In this document: positions 38,201 through 50,298 of the stretch, piece by piece
How the letters are laid out: each line of letters opens with the position of its first letter
How positions within the stretch are numbered: position 1 is the first letter of the stretch
Assembly: GCA_032717465.1 (NCBI GenBank)
Contig: CM064683.1
Location: 35,400,042-35,464,041 of the forward strand
Reading direction: 5' to 3'
Length of the DNA: 64,000 nt
Source of the DNA: Coenobita brevimanus
Lineage: Eukaryota > Arthropoda > Malacostraca > Decapoda > Coenobitidae
Notes under the pieces: model-generated
What the model was told of the DNA's origin: nothing
The model's database searches: none
Seen by the model: only the letters and a program-made list of their open reading frames with translations
Program-made: the position numbers and the translations under genes

Positions 38201-38969
38201 AAAATGGAGTCCACTGACTCGGTGGGTTAAAAGTGGGATGGGTACCTATACAGACACTAGGGAACACGCGGTATAGAAAAGGAGATGATGATGCCCTATG
38301 TACACAGAAGCGGCCACAGATACAATGTAACACAGCCGGATAAGGTAACGCGGCCGTACACTCCAGCAAAAAAGTATCCGTACACGCTTGGCGCGGAGCA
38401 GTCTGACACCACAGACGATGGCTATTGCAATATGTCCCATGATTACACCTCACACTGGTAGACTTGTGTTTGTAAGGATGTTATATTTTGACAGTGGGTA
38501 GTTACTTCACAGTAGCTGGCGAGTAAACTTCGTATTACCTCTTCCCTAGTGATTAATTCGTCCAAGACAGCCCAACTTAGTGCTGGTCCCACGAGCGAAT
38601 AAATAGGAACAGTTAGCGTCAGGAAGGGGATCCGGCCGTAAACCTGACCAAAACCAAAATGGCCGAGCTGTGTGACGAATACTGATTAAACATATCGACC
38701 CCAAATAAAAGTAGGGAAAGATAGAAAAAAAAGAAAATTAAATTTCCTTGTAAGTTCTTCGTTTTCGTTTAATATCAATATACTTTGCATTGACAACATA
38801 CGGCAGGTCATGGATGCGTAATTTGTAGAATGAAATGCTAAGGATGAGATGCTACGAAATCTCCCAAACCACTCAAAATACTATCCTACTATAAAAACTT
38901 TTGGGCATCACGTGCTATACTGATCTTTTAGGATACCATCGGACCATTCTTACCCGATACTTTTTTGGT
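38200..38969. other. No gene recognised
   Basis: Contains one isolated GGCCGTACA-type word near 38350 and otherwise unique sequence. Confidence 0.5.
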
Positions 38970-39255
38970 GGTATGTACACTGTCACACGTTGGCACGGCC
39001 TTACACGGTAACACGGCCGTACATACATACAGCCACACACGGGAACACAACCGGGTCGTACACAGTAAGAGCCGTACAAAGTTTTACGGCTATGCAAAGT
39101 TACACAGCCGTCCAAAATAATACGGCCTAACACTGTAACAATGCCATATAGGGTGACACGGTCGTATGTGGTTCAACGACCGTACAAATAACACAGCCGT
39201 CCACGATAACACGCAGTATGCGGTAACAAAGCCGTACAGGTTACGACGGCCGTAG
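38970..39255 (+). repeat. Degenerate ~20-bp GGCCGTACA repeat
   Basis: ACACGGCCGTACA-like motifs recur about a dozen times with variants (GGCACGGCCTTACACGGTAA, AAGCCGTACAGGTTACGACG). An isolated relative lies at 38330-38370. Some motifs are themselves short palindromes (CGGCCG). Confidence 0.6.
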
Positions 39256-39369
39256 GGAGAGAGCTGGTTGTTGACAGTAAAACGGGGAATGAAGGAGTCT
39301 GTAAAGGCGAGATTCTTGAGTCGGGAAGAAGGTACGCCTCCACCACAGGCACCTGCATTTTTTTCTTTA

Positions 39370-39710
39370 GGTTCCGTCCACACGAGCGGGCAGTGCCCGA
39401 CGGGCAAACATTGTTACCAAATCAAGTTCCAATTCACACGTTTAGAGGGTGGGTGGCGGGCACGAGAGTAGATGACGTCATAAGCAGGGAAACCACGGGC
39501 AAACCATCGAAATGCCCCTGCCCGACGTCGACTGGACAACCACTACCTCACCACAGCTCGGTCTGCCGTGTGAACAACAACACAGGTGTGCCCGGTTGTG
39601 GCTATTGGCCGCAGGGGACTGCTCGATCTGGAAACACTGCTAAAAAAGCGAGGGATATCCACTTAGCGGGCTGTGCCCGTCGGGCAGTGCCTGCTCGTGT
39701 GGACGGGGTC
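39370..39710. mobile_element. PIF/Harbinger-like MITE, 341 bp
   Basis: The ends are inverted over about 35-40 bp with CCGTCCACACGAGC near the tip and TGCCCGACGGGCA further in. Flanks are TTA (39367-39369) and TCA (39711-39713), compatible with a decayed 3-bp duplication. The TIR contains its own small palindrome TGCCCGACGGGCA. An open frame crosses it but has no recognisable domain. Confidence 0.75.
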
Positions 39711-39713
39711 TCA

Positions 39714-40609
39714 GTCTCCGGTTTTTATTTGTCTCTGTTTTCTCTTCTTTTTTTTTTTCTGTTTTCCTCATATAACTACCTTTTCCTTCCACGGTTATTT
39801 GCTTCTTTTTCCTTTTTCTTCCTTCCACATTTCCTTCCATGTCTCAAATCTTCAATACCTCCGTCTTATTTTTCCATGTATGTTATCTCTTATCCCTTCC
39901 TCAAATTCTCTGTTGTTTTCCTTCCATATTTACTTTGTTTTTCTTTCCACACTTGAATTATCTTTTCCCCAACTCTTACTTTTCTCCGTCTTTCTGCATT
40001 GATAATCTCCAAATTTCCTTCAACATTTCTCTTTCTCCTTCTAGTGTACATTCCCATCTCTCTTTTTCCTCTATAATCATTTTCTTCTTTTCCTATCCAT
40101 ATACAGTATACATTTTCTTTTTCGTTTCACGTGTATTTCCTCTTTTCCTTCCGTATTTTATCTCTTCTTCCTTCTACATTCCTCCTTCGTGACTTTCCTG
40201 TTCTTTGTTATTAAGTCTGTCATTCCCAACTGTTTTTTAGACCATAAGCCTTTCAGGAAATTTCATATGACTTTCTTTAACCTCCAAGAGACTTAGAAAA
40301 TGTTTTTAATAGAAGGCATATGTAGTGTGTTTCTGTTTACTGTAGCGTAAGTAATGTTAGATTATTTATGCAAAGAAGTTTATGATGTCTTCTACAAAAA
40401 TCAGGTTCAAACGTAATGCTTCCTTGTTGATTCCGTGACAGAATGTTCTCTTTTTATTCCATGACGCAGATTATGTGTTCTAAAATATTCAGGTTTGTAG
40501 AAAATATTTCATCTTCATCACAGGAGTTACATAATGCTTTTCTATTCTAGGATATAAGTGGTTTTTGTTTATTCTAAATTAATGTTTCCTTTTAAATCTG
40601 GATGTATGT
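39714..40609. other. Pyrimidine-rich stretch, no gene
   Basis: TTTTCCTTCC-type words dominate 39720-40190. Overlapping hydrophobic frames are due to T-richness. Confidence 0.55.
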
Positions 40610-40943
40610 CAGTGGTTTCCAACCTTTTCTAATTCTCGCCTCCCCTCACTGAATGACACGTTCCCTGCGCCCCCCTTCCTCAAATACTGTATTTTACTGG
40701 CATAGTTGGCACATGTCAATAAATATCATAGATTCTTAATCTTTGAAATTGTTTATATATTCAGATAACTAGATTTCTTATTCATATCTGAAATATTTTC
40801 TCCATATTTAAAAATTACTAAATTCCATCATAATTCATAGTTTTCAAATATAATTACCCTCTTTATCAAGCCTTCGCTCCCCCCCCCCAGGCAGCCCTTC
40901 GTGCCCCCCTAGGGGGACGCGCCCCACAGGTTGGAAACCACTG
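40610..40943. mobile_element. hAT-type MITE, 334 bp
   Basis: Perfect 16-bp terminal inverted repeats CAGTGGTTTCCAACCT (40610-40625 and 40928-40943), the classic hAT end. They are flanked by a perfect 8-bp target duplication ATGTATGT (40602-40609 and 40944-40951). There is no coding capacity; the right half carries C- and G-runs. Confidence 0.93.
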
Positions 40944-41599
40944 ATGTATGTGATGTCTAGAATATTCTTGCTCACAGGTAATGTCTTAATGCCAATTCTT
41001 GTTTATTCTTTTTGTTCACTCTCTCTCTCCCCTTTTTTTTATTCTAGAGAAATGAAAATTTTCGTACTGGTATGTAATACCGACATTTCTCTCTTTTCTC
41101 TTCAAACTGAGGAGTTAATTGGATTAGAGTTTTCTTTCTTTTTTTTTAGCTCAAGATTTGGAAATCGTTTCTTATCTTACACAGTTCACTACGAGGATGC
41201 TATTTTATTATATTCTCCCTACCTATAGACGATTTTATTCGACTAAGGAAAGGCATCTCGTACTGAAGGAGAAATTGAAGAGTATATCTAACCCCTGCAC
41301 TCTGTAAACTTTCTCCTAAGCTAAAAATATCATTATAAGCAACAAGAATAAAACAAGGAAAACGTATTTGTAGTGTAACGCTCCCTGTTTATTCTTAAGC
41401 TCGTGGACTTCTGCTTATTCCAGAGTGAACGAGTATATTTTTTTATTTATTTCCAGTTGGATGTGGCTGTTGTTTATCCTGACCCAGAACTCCAAACAGT
41501 TTTATTCAATTTTGATGTTTTTTCTACATGAAGAGGTTACATGTAGTCGTTATTAACCCCCTTCAATATTAACGTTTCTTCCTACATCCAGTATAGCAC

Positions 41600-43787
41600 T
41601 CTCGACGTGGCAAGAGCTGACTGAGACGTTATCGTAGTGAAAGTGTTATGCTTAAGGCTACTTGTTATTTTTAAGCTGATGATCTTCGCCGTTTTCTTCT
41701 TCATTCTTGGACATGGATGTAATGGTTTCTTATCTATTCTTGAGTTTTTTTTTTTTTTTTTTTTTTCGTTCTACACACGCCATTTCCTTCCAGCAGCGTT
41801 TTTTCTTTTTTATGGTTGTGACTTTTCCAGCATCTTTTTTTTTTCTCTCTCTTGGCGGTCTGTAGATAGAACTCATTTAATTTCGGAGCGTATCTGTAAT
41901 GTTGTCCTATTAAGCTTAAATCTAACTTTGTTCTTTCTCATGTCTTTCCTCGTCCTTTTACCATTTCTGCTTTTCATTTTCATAACTTCGATCGCTGTTC
42001 TATAGCTAACGATCTACAAGTGTATCCCTTTCTTCAGAACATAGACAACTGTTTCCATATACAAATGAAGATCGTTGATATTTTCACCTTCAGATGGTTT
42101 TCCTATCTACTTCCATTCTTTCTCATTCTGTTGCATGGTATTTTCCCTCACACAGATCTTGCCAACTCATTCTGCCATTTTGCTTCCACTTCTCATTCGG
42201 GAAGGTGTGTAATGTCATCTTGCTTGAAGTTTGCAAAGAAAAGGAGATGATGATGCCCTACGTACATCTCGTTCTTTTTTTTCATGGTTTTTAAGTCCTT
42301 GGTTTCTGAATTATAAGCTGATGACTTGTAACTTTATGTTTTCTAATTTATTGAAGAGAATATAGTTAATTTTTATCCTTAATGCCTTTTCTAGCCAGTA
42401 TCTCGCTCTTTCCCTCCCCACTTTTGACTTTCTCTTAGTCAGCTTCATAGTTCATGATCTTATAATTTTCTGTTCATTCCATAGTGACATTTTCCATTTT
42501 ATTCCGGAGAACTGATTATTTTTTCACAGGTGTCTTTTTTTCCCGCCTTTTTTTGTTTTGTTTTGTTTTTCAGCTTGTATCCTCAACTTTCTCACAGATC
42601 TTATTACTCTGAGGTTCACTGTGTTTTACTTTCCTTCATCCCCAGTGCGCAAAGTAAAGTTTTCCAATTTATTCCGGAGCTCATCGGTAATGTTTCTTCC
42701 TCGTGTCTTTTTACCGCCAGTATCTCTCCCTCTCTCGCCCGACTCGTCCAAGGCCTCCTATCTCTCTCTCCTCGGGGGTTTCACTTTTCATGTCGGCTGT
42801 CGGTTTTTCCCGTCCTCCTTTATCCCGGAGGAGGCTTTATCTGTGGGAGCGGAATGAATGGAGGAGGGTGGAGGGAAGGAGGGCGGGAAGGATGGAGAGA
42901 AGGAGGGAGGAGGAGGAGGAGGCAACCAAGCCCCAGGAAGCGCTAGTGGTCGTCTGCATGGCGGCTGGCGTCTCACCTGGAAAGAAAATGGGAACTGGTT
43001 GGTCTGTGAATTTTAAAGGCAGATTATTACAATAGGGAGGAAATCACAACATAACCAGCCACCGTCAAGCCGTGCATGCTCTGTTACGCTGCGAAGGCTT
43101 ACTTATTCCCACATCACATCATCTATTGCCCCACTATTGCCCATTTTAGACCCTCTAACTTAATCTTATTTTCTCCTTTGTTTGCCTATTTTATTTCCAG
43201 TCCTAATGTTCTGGGGACATTCTCAGCCAGCATCCCACCATGGCATACAGATAACTATTTCCATTAGTAAGGGCAGCTAAGTGTAAATTTTGGCGGAATC
43301 GTTCACTTTGTGATACAAGAGCCAAATTCACACAGGGATTCATCATGGGTTAGTTGATATAAAAATAACGTTAGCCACTTGAAAAGCAACATGTAAGGGT
43401 AATTATATGACTGAATGCATACACTACCAGGGTACACTGGTGACATCAGTGCTGTGGAACTCAACATGGAGTTCAGAGACAGCTTCTGTAAAGTAATACG
43501 GTTAAATATCCCACATGATACCCAATTAGCCCCATGTCCGCTAGATATCTGCACCTGAATTGACAGGATGTGTCAGCGCGGGAGAGCCGAGCGAAGGATG
43601 ATGGGGCTTTAGTCATCTGGATGGTGTACAGATCACACGCAACTTGAAAGACACTGGAGGAACGATCGGGCTAGGTGTAGGGCAATTTAATGGATGAACC
43701 TAGTTGTATTCCATACAAGAAAATGCTTACAAATAAGGTGGTAAAAGGATAAACCCTCAGCCTTTAATTGTTTATTACCATACATTC
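41600..43787. other. T-rich then mixed sequence, no gene recognised
   Basis: Poly-T at 41742-41766. A G/A-rich patch (42840-42950) follows a T/C-rich one. Frames of up to 138 codons at 42530-43035 overlap on both strands and have no domain. Confidence 0.5.
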
Positions 43788-46260
43788 TTGAATATGGCTG
43801 ACAGTGGAGAATTTCCGTCCAAGGGGCGAACAGACTGGATCACGTGCTCTCTTTGTCAACTGGACAAAAAGGAAGATCTTAAATGTCGACCAATTCCATA
43901 TAGTACAGAACAGGATGGCTACAGTATGATAGCAAAAAATGTCCCTCAGTTCAAAGCAATGAATGCTTTACCAATCATGCTTGATCCTGTCCGATTAGAC
44001 AAAGGTGACGGTATTCAAACAACTTTGAGGAGGTGCTAGGAAAAATATTATCAGAATGTAGGCTCATGTTTAACAATAAAAAGCTGGAAAGGGTGAGAAA
44101 AAGAACAGCAACAACTGAAACAAGCGGAGAACAACAAACAAAAGTACAGAGAACTAAGTAAAATGTTTCATAGCGCTTTCTTTGCGAGAAACAGGAATCT
44201 GTTTCATCGATTAGACAAGCCATGACAATGCACCTGAATCACGGACTGAATGAGTGTGCTCGAAACCTGAGTAACGGAAGACTGTTGGCGAAGCTCAGTG
44301 GAGATACAGTATTTTGGCCCTGGAATTAAAATATCATCCTGCTGGGCTGGTGCCTTTGTACACTAGAGAAGGGCTCATTTCAGTTAACAAGCTCAGGAAA
44401 ACGAAAATTAAACACTGCACGACCGCTAAACCAACGCTATATCATTTTCTGAACTAGTTACATATATAAATGAAATAAATCTGCTGGTGGCGGTACTGAT
44501 CCTGTAATACTCAAGCTCGTAGAGATTACTAAACTGTATAAACTGCAGTGTGAGCAACTGGGATTGAAGGACCAAAATGTCAACTCTTCCAGGCTGAAAG
44601 ACAAATTAGTAGCAAATGCCTGAACTAGAACTTCATCACAAGGGGTGAGATGTACTCCTTGCCTTTCTTTAAAATGTTGGTTTTGTTTTAGGTAATGCTG
44701 GTGACTACAGTACAATGGAGATCTAGTTATTGCTAAAGCTGCAAAGATCATACACAGGTGCATGATCGGTCACAAGTCCAAATGTGATGGAAGTTTACAA
44801 ATGGGATGACTTGACTCAGTCCCTACAACACTTGTCCAATTTATCTCCAAGATTGAGCACGGAGCAGAAATTAAATCATAGTTGCAATTTGGTGCATCCA
44901 AAACAGCTATTGCTATGACCCAATTACCCTAGTATACCTCTCATGCAAGGATCAAAGAAGTAGCAGCATGTCACAGGCATTCAAAAGACCGAGAAACACC
45001 ATATCCTGTTTATGCTGGTTGTAAAGGGGGCGCTCACCATCCACTCACTCGATGTAGTGCTGCTCTCAGGTGACTGCCTTTTCCTCTCTTCCTTTTTTTC
45101 TTCCTTCCTCTTCTGTCTTTCTCTCCTTCATTCCTTCCTCTTCCTTCTATCTGCACGTGACTGAACACTGAGTGACAGGCCAAATGGTTTCCTGTATAAT
45201 AGAAAACCATTTACTACGCTGGGTGGTAACCATATAACCAAATTATGGCGTAATTAAGTCTCTCTAATTGAATTGAGCCGGTGAAGGTTTATATCCAAGG
45301 GATGGTAGGGGTTTACTGCTCACGTATCAGGGATGAGTGAGGCTGGTCACTTTCATCTTAAATGTCAGGACCAACTTGCCTAGCCCCGGGCTCCTACGCT
45401 CCTCATGAGGCAACATAGGATTAGATGATGAATGAATGAAAGAATGAATGTGTTTGCAAAGACCAGAAAGAAACACTGAAATGTTGCATGTCAATGACTC
45501 TAGTGTTTCATATGACATGGCGCTAGAAATATTAGCACAACCAGGGGATGCTGTGATCACCAGGTATGTTGAAGATGGTGTAGTATGCCCCTCTGTCTTA
45601 AGGAAAGGGTTATTCACAACAGCTGCCTTGGACGACACTGACCATAATCCAACTTCCACGACGGCACAGACATCGTTCCTTGGGACAAGCATTTCCATAC
45701 TCCAACATCCCAGCTAAGATAACAAATGCCAGTTATGCTCACCACTGCAAATGCAAGGAAAGAAGTCTGCTTGGGACACTCAGAATGTGTATGATCAGGC
45801 CACAGTCTTCTCGAAACTTAGCCAACGTCCAACAGTCATTGATGACACTGATATGCAGACTTTAGAAGTATGTAGTCACCATGTATGACACGTCCAGTAT
45901 TGCTGTAGGAGTTAACATGACACGACTGGACTTGTTTGCAAGAAAACAACTCCATTCCAACAACTCAAGATGCCCTCCTTCAATATGCAAAACGTGCTGC
46001 CTTCCAGGCAGGATTCGTATGGAGTTAGGCAATTGTATGTAGGTCACAGTACCTGAATCCTAGTGTTTGGGGGTGGACAAAGCATGGCGAGGAATGGAAG
46101 GTTTGATGAACGACTCTCCAACCTGTTGCAGTGTTGCCAACAGCTGACGAAATGCGGATGTACTGTAAGACCGAATGCCCAGGAAGATGCAAGTGCAATC
46201 GGTCTGGCCTGAGCTGCACTGCACTTTGTAACTGTTGTGCCAGTTCTAAAGTTCAATAAA
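43788..46260 (+). pseudogene. Decayed copy of a multicopy uncharacterised invertebrate protein family with a C-terminal Cys-rich segment
   Basis: The segment opens with an intact stretch MADSGEFPSKGRTDWITC then SLCQLDKKEDLKC (a CxxC zinc-binding-like start), followed by NALPIMLDPVRLDKGDGI. After many frameshifts the same order of family motifs can be followed: SRLKDKLVAN near 44580, then SYDMALEILAQPGDAV and LFTTAALDDTDHNPTSTTAQ near 45505-45690. The Cys-rich end, KTECPGRCKCNRSGLSCTAL, lies near 46165-46225. From memory, large repeated predicted proteins in crustaceans, corals and molluscs have this arrangement; their function is unknown and they behave like a dispersed mobile or amplified family. 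The copy is clearly dead and is interrupted by a SINE at 45027-45450. Family assignment rests on motif order only. Confidence 0.55.
45027..45450 (+). mobile_element. Composite tRNA-derived SINE, copy inserted in the 43.8-46.3 kb pseudogene
   Basis: The left unit begins GGCGCTCACCATCCACTCAC, passes through a pyrimidine tract (45068-45150) and the hairpin region AAATGGTTTCCTG...AAAACCATTT (45182-45212), and ends at GGTGGTAACCATATAACC. The right unit then runs from GAGCCGGTGAAGGTTTATAT (45276 on) to CCTAGCCCCGGGCTCCTACG and a GATGAATGAATGAAAG tail. The first part of the right unit, with the tRNA A box, is altered here. Imperfect flanks TGGTTGTAAAG (45016-45026) and TGTTTGCAAAG (45451-45461), 9 of 11 matching, look like a target-site duplication. 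Removing the element rejoins the host pseudogene motifs. Confidence 0.7.
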
Positions 46261-47559
46261 TACACAATGATGCATCCAGATGCCTGCCTACCATGAAGAC
46301 TAAATTAAGTAAAATATTGGCAACTGAGACATAAAATGTCTTAAACCTTCCAAAAATGACTAATGGATCCATCCTACAAACCTAGATGTTGCGAAAACAG
46401 AATCTCAGTGTTTCAAAACATAGAAATTGAACCCTCAAAGATTAATTTTGGACAGTTTGTTTTGATTATTTGACGATAATTGCATCCAGTAGCCATAATT
46501 TGGTGGTCATCTTGAAAAATAGTGTCCATATTCGATTTTCGTTTGGCTAACGTTAATTTCTTAACAAGCTGAAGGTCAGCCAGAAGCAAAACTTCATGCC
46601 TGTATCACCATCTGAACGATTTCGCAGTTAGCTGCCCCATTATATGTGCTGTTCATGTTGTTCTGCAGTTTTTGTTCACTGCATTTTCACTTTATTCATG
46701 TAATGTCATACAGCATCTCAATGTTATGTTCACAGTTGAAGCACATACTGTACGATGACTTTTGCACATGTATGTGCCGATATAACTTCATGCTGGATTC
46801 ATAATTAGTTGCCAGGCCAACCTCAGGATATATGCCTAAAAAACTTTTGATAGCATTTTTTGTTCAAAGCTGGCAACAGTGCTAGAAAGCATTACTATGG
46901 TCCAGGCATTTAGAATCACCCGGTTGCCGTCCCTAGAACGCCTAGAATGCAGCTGGGTCCCCTTTCTAGACCGGAGCTTAGACAAACAAGACAGGGCCAG
47001 GGCATAAAAACACAGGGCAACAACCTTACACGTATATTGACAAATTCATTGTTGTGGAACAGGCAGACAGTCTTACACAATATATTAGGCAAAAATCAAT
47101 ACATAGGCTGGTATTAGTGGGCAGAGTATCGCACAGAATACTAGATGTACAGGAGTCTAAGTCTGGTTCAGGAGGGCAAGGAACTATTTCACTGTCAGTA
47201 GTAAGGAGGCAATTCCATGAGGTTCACACTGCTCCTGCACTAAGTTTTAGACTGGTCACGGGGGAGGGGGGTACTGACTCTGCACCAAGAGGGGGTGGGG
47301 GGATTTTGACACTATGTTACAGGCTCTGCACCGAGGGGTGATGTTTCATCCCGATGTTCGTGTACACTGCACTGTCTGAATATTCACTGTTGGGTATCAC
47401 TGAGACACCTGTTCATACACTCACTAGTATGCATTCTTTCCTGGCCTCACTGTATACTTATATTTCGTTACACTCATTCTCGTGCCTCGTGTGCCGACCT
47501 CACTGTTCCCTTATTTTTCACTGTCTTTATATTCACTATCATATTACAAGTGGGACAGG
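46261..47559. other. No gene recognised
   Basis: Two G-runs (47260-47300) with TCTGCACC(A/G)AG(A/G)GG repeated nearby. A 95-codon frame at 47054 has no domain. Confidence 0.5.
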
Positions 47560-48830
47560 TGGAAGGGGAGGTCCAGGGGCTCACAACTCTTGGCCTGGGG
47601 TAGGCAGAGGCCCTTTGGGAGTCCCTTCGTCCCGCGTCCACGGGACCACTCTCAGGGACGTCATCTCTTGGCTGGGCTCAGGCAATATGTAGCGAAGGGC
47701 CCCTCACTATCGGGGCTGAGGACTGGAGTCTGGCCCTCAGGACTTGGGCCAAACAGGTGCTGGAGGTGCTCACTCAAGCGCCGGGTGGAGGGTGGAGGAC
47801 GGGCGTCACCTTCGTTGGGGAGGAGAGAGGGCCCGCCCAGGGGTCCGGGGGACATCCTTGGAGGCGCGTCGGCTACGATCTCCTACTGGTGGCGCCGCCG
47901 TCAGGGCTGGGCTGCAGCATCGTTCACTGCTGGGGTCCATCAGGTAGGCGCCCTCTTCCTCCGGCTGGAGCAAGTACAACCCCGGGGACAATACGGGGCC
48001 TCTCCACCAGTCCTCAGGGTGGTAGTCCTCCTCCTGGAGATTGCCTCGGTCTTGGTGGACAGAAGGGCTATCTGTGCTCCCGTCGGAGGGCAGGACTGAG
48101 TGCAGATCACCTTCTCACTGTGGAGTCACAGGGGGCGAGGGATTTTGGTGTCCCTCCCCAGCACGGCTACAGGCCATCGCTGGGTTCCCTTGGGCAACAG
48201 ACGGAGGGCGGCTACAGGCCGTCCCTGTGCTGTTGGCACAGCTACAGGCCGTTGCCAGGGCCCAACTCCCTGACGGGTACACAGATGAAGCGTGGCTACA
48301 GGCCATCGTTGTCTGTCGGTGCAACTACAGGCCGTCGCCAAAGTCCCGCAAGGAGGGCGACATGCAGGTGAGGAGCGGCTACAGATCATCTGCCTACTGG
48401 CACGGCTACAGGTCATCGCTGGTGTCGTGCCCTCCGAGGCAACTGCAGAAGGAGAGGGGATGTATCGGTCTTTCCCCAGCCTGGCTACAGGCCGTTGCTG
48501 GTTTCTGCAGGGGGTGTTAGCAGCACTGGATGGAGCGGCTACGGGCCATCTCCTAATTGGTGACCTGGCTACAGGCAATGGCCTTTTTATGTGCAGCTCC
48601 AGGCCGTCACTGGTGCCTGGCTACAGGCCCTGGCCCTTAAGTCAGAGCAGCTACAGGCCGCCTCCTTTGTCTCCGAGCGGCTACAGCCCATCTCAGGTAT
48701 GGTGCGGCTACAGGCCGTCACTGAGATGCTGCTTGGAACTGCTAGACCAGTTCCATCCCGATCCTGTCGGTGGTCAGCTCGCCCGGGAGGTAGTGTACTT
48801 TGACTACGGTGGTGGCGGTGGGTGAGTTCC
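47560..48830. repeat. G+C-rich block with 15 CTACAGGCC motifs
   Basis: The composition changes sharply from A+T-rich surroundings. GGCTACAGGCC(A/G)TC-like motifs start at 48165, 48210, 48240, 48294, 48323, 48377, 48404, 48483, 48537, 48567, 48595, 48619, 48649, 48679 and 48706. Eleven of the 14 spacings are multiples of three (24-54). Long open frames exist on both strands here, but none shows a domain or splice context that I can defend. Either a coding-derived repeat or a structural minisatellite. Upstream (47560-48150) is unique G+C-rich sequence of unknown role. Confidence 0.65.
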
Positions 48831-48999
48831 AGGGAACTGGAGCCAAGATCGCTCAGAGATTACTGAGTTCGTCTATAAATCTGTGTGCATTCAAAGGTTC
48901 GAAACTGAGGCAATGATGGATATTCAGCACGGATGCTGGTAGTACTTTCTTTCAATTGTTAATATATGAAAAGGGACCCATGTTAGCAAAAATACTTCA

Positions 49000-49958
49000 T
49001 TACAAAACTTACAGCAAAACCATTATAGACGCTATACACAGTTTCTGTGGTCGTCTTTTGTCACCTTGTCCAGAAACTCATGCATTTTTTCCTGGATTTA
49101 TTCCAAGTTGTCAAATCCTCTGCCTTTCATTTCTAAACTGATCTTGAGAAACAAGAAAAAATCACAGTGAGCAAGATCTGGTGAGTACGGGGGGGTACAT
49201 AACAACGATGACAGTTTTTGGCCAAAAATTGCTATCTGGTGAGTACGGGGGTGCAGAACAACGATAACAGTTTTCGGCCAAAAACTACTGAACTGACAAC
49301 ATGATGTGTGATGCAATGTGTGTTGCCTTCCTGTAGATGCCTCAGCACTGTAATGTAAAACTGGTTGTTCAGAGTCTGTCCATGAGGAAATAATTCTTTT
49401 TGGACAACTTCCTCAATGCCAAAAAACAAGATCTACAATGTCTTGATGTTGGACTTGACCTGACGCCCTTTTTCCGGTCTTGGAGATATTGGTGTCTTCC
49501 ACCTCTTAGACTGCTGCTTAGTTTCAGGGTCATAACCATAAACCCAGGTCTTGTCACCCATAATGACATTTGGAAGAAATTCTGGGTAATTTCTCAACTG
49601 GTCTTTCAAATCCTGACACGTTCACACGATTTGCTTTTTGATCTTCCATTAGAAGATGAGGGACGAATTTTGCCGAGACTCAGTGCATGCCGAGATGTAG
49701 TGTCAAAATCTGTTGGACTGAACTCCAACAAACGCCTGTGGCCTCCAGTAGTCCATCAACAGTGTGACGAAGATCTTCCAAGATTGCCAGTCGAATTTTC
49801 TTGACATTTTCATTTGTTCGAGAGGTTGAAGGATGGCCTGGATATGGAGAGTCTTGGATTGACATGTTGCATTTCTTAAAATGCGTGTACCAAGCCATGG
49901 TTGTCCCGAGAAACAAATTAAATGTAATGCACACTCTTTGCTCATTCAAATCTGCCAT
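49000..49958 (-). pseudogene. Dead mariner-type (Tc1/mariner superfamily) transposase
   Basis: On the minus strand the reading starts at MADLNEQRVCITF (49958). It continues through the helix-turn-helix region (WYTHFKKCNMSIQDSPYPGHPSTSRTNENV, given here in outline) and GVCWSSVQQILT. It then shifts frame into GDKTWVYGYDPETKQQ and ends near PPYSPDLAHCDFFLF. This order is that of a DD34D mariner transposase. The first catalytic region survives as GDKTW (the family norm is GDESW). The central HHDNAPAH region is destroyed after HH, and the last D is kept in SPD. Several frameshifts and an internal stop make it inactive. A 58-base tandem duplication (49176-49233 and 49234-49291) lies between the second and third catalytic regions. 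No terminal inverted repeats were recognised. Confidence 0.8.
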
Positions 49959-50267
49959 AGTGGTTTGAGGCCAAAATTGCAGACATCACATGCACAAACA
50001 AGAAAAAAGCACCAGAAAGATGGAATCAACCCTCGTCTGGCCCAGGCAGGCACACAGGCAGTGTGCCTAGCCACAGACTCACTTATTCCTCTGAACACAG
50101 CCTTCCATGACCCCCAAAAGTGTCTCCATTCATCACCCACCCCCTCAATGCCTCCACCTCGAGACCTGGGAACTCTTGCAATGGAGAGATGAGTATTCTG
50201 ATCTTTAATGGAAAGTTCAATGTGCTGTAGTTACGAAACTATGACTGCTTGAAAAATGCCTAATTAC

Positions 50268-50298
<31 letters not shown>

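Noticed and set aside
42530..43035. Frames of 99-138 codons
   Set aside because: Overlap in all plus frames with a G/A-rich end; no domain.
47482..48825. Four overlapping plus-strand frames and two minus frames as a gene
   Set aside because: No frame has a recognised domain, clear splice sites or a start context; high G+C alone lowers stop frequency. Reported only as a repeat block.
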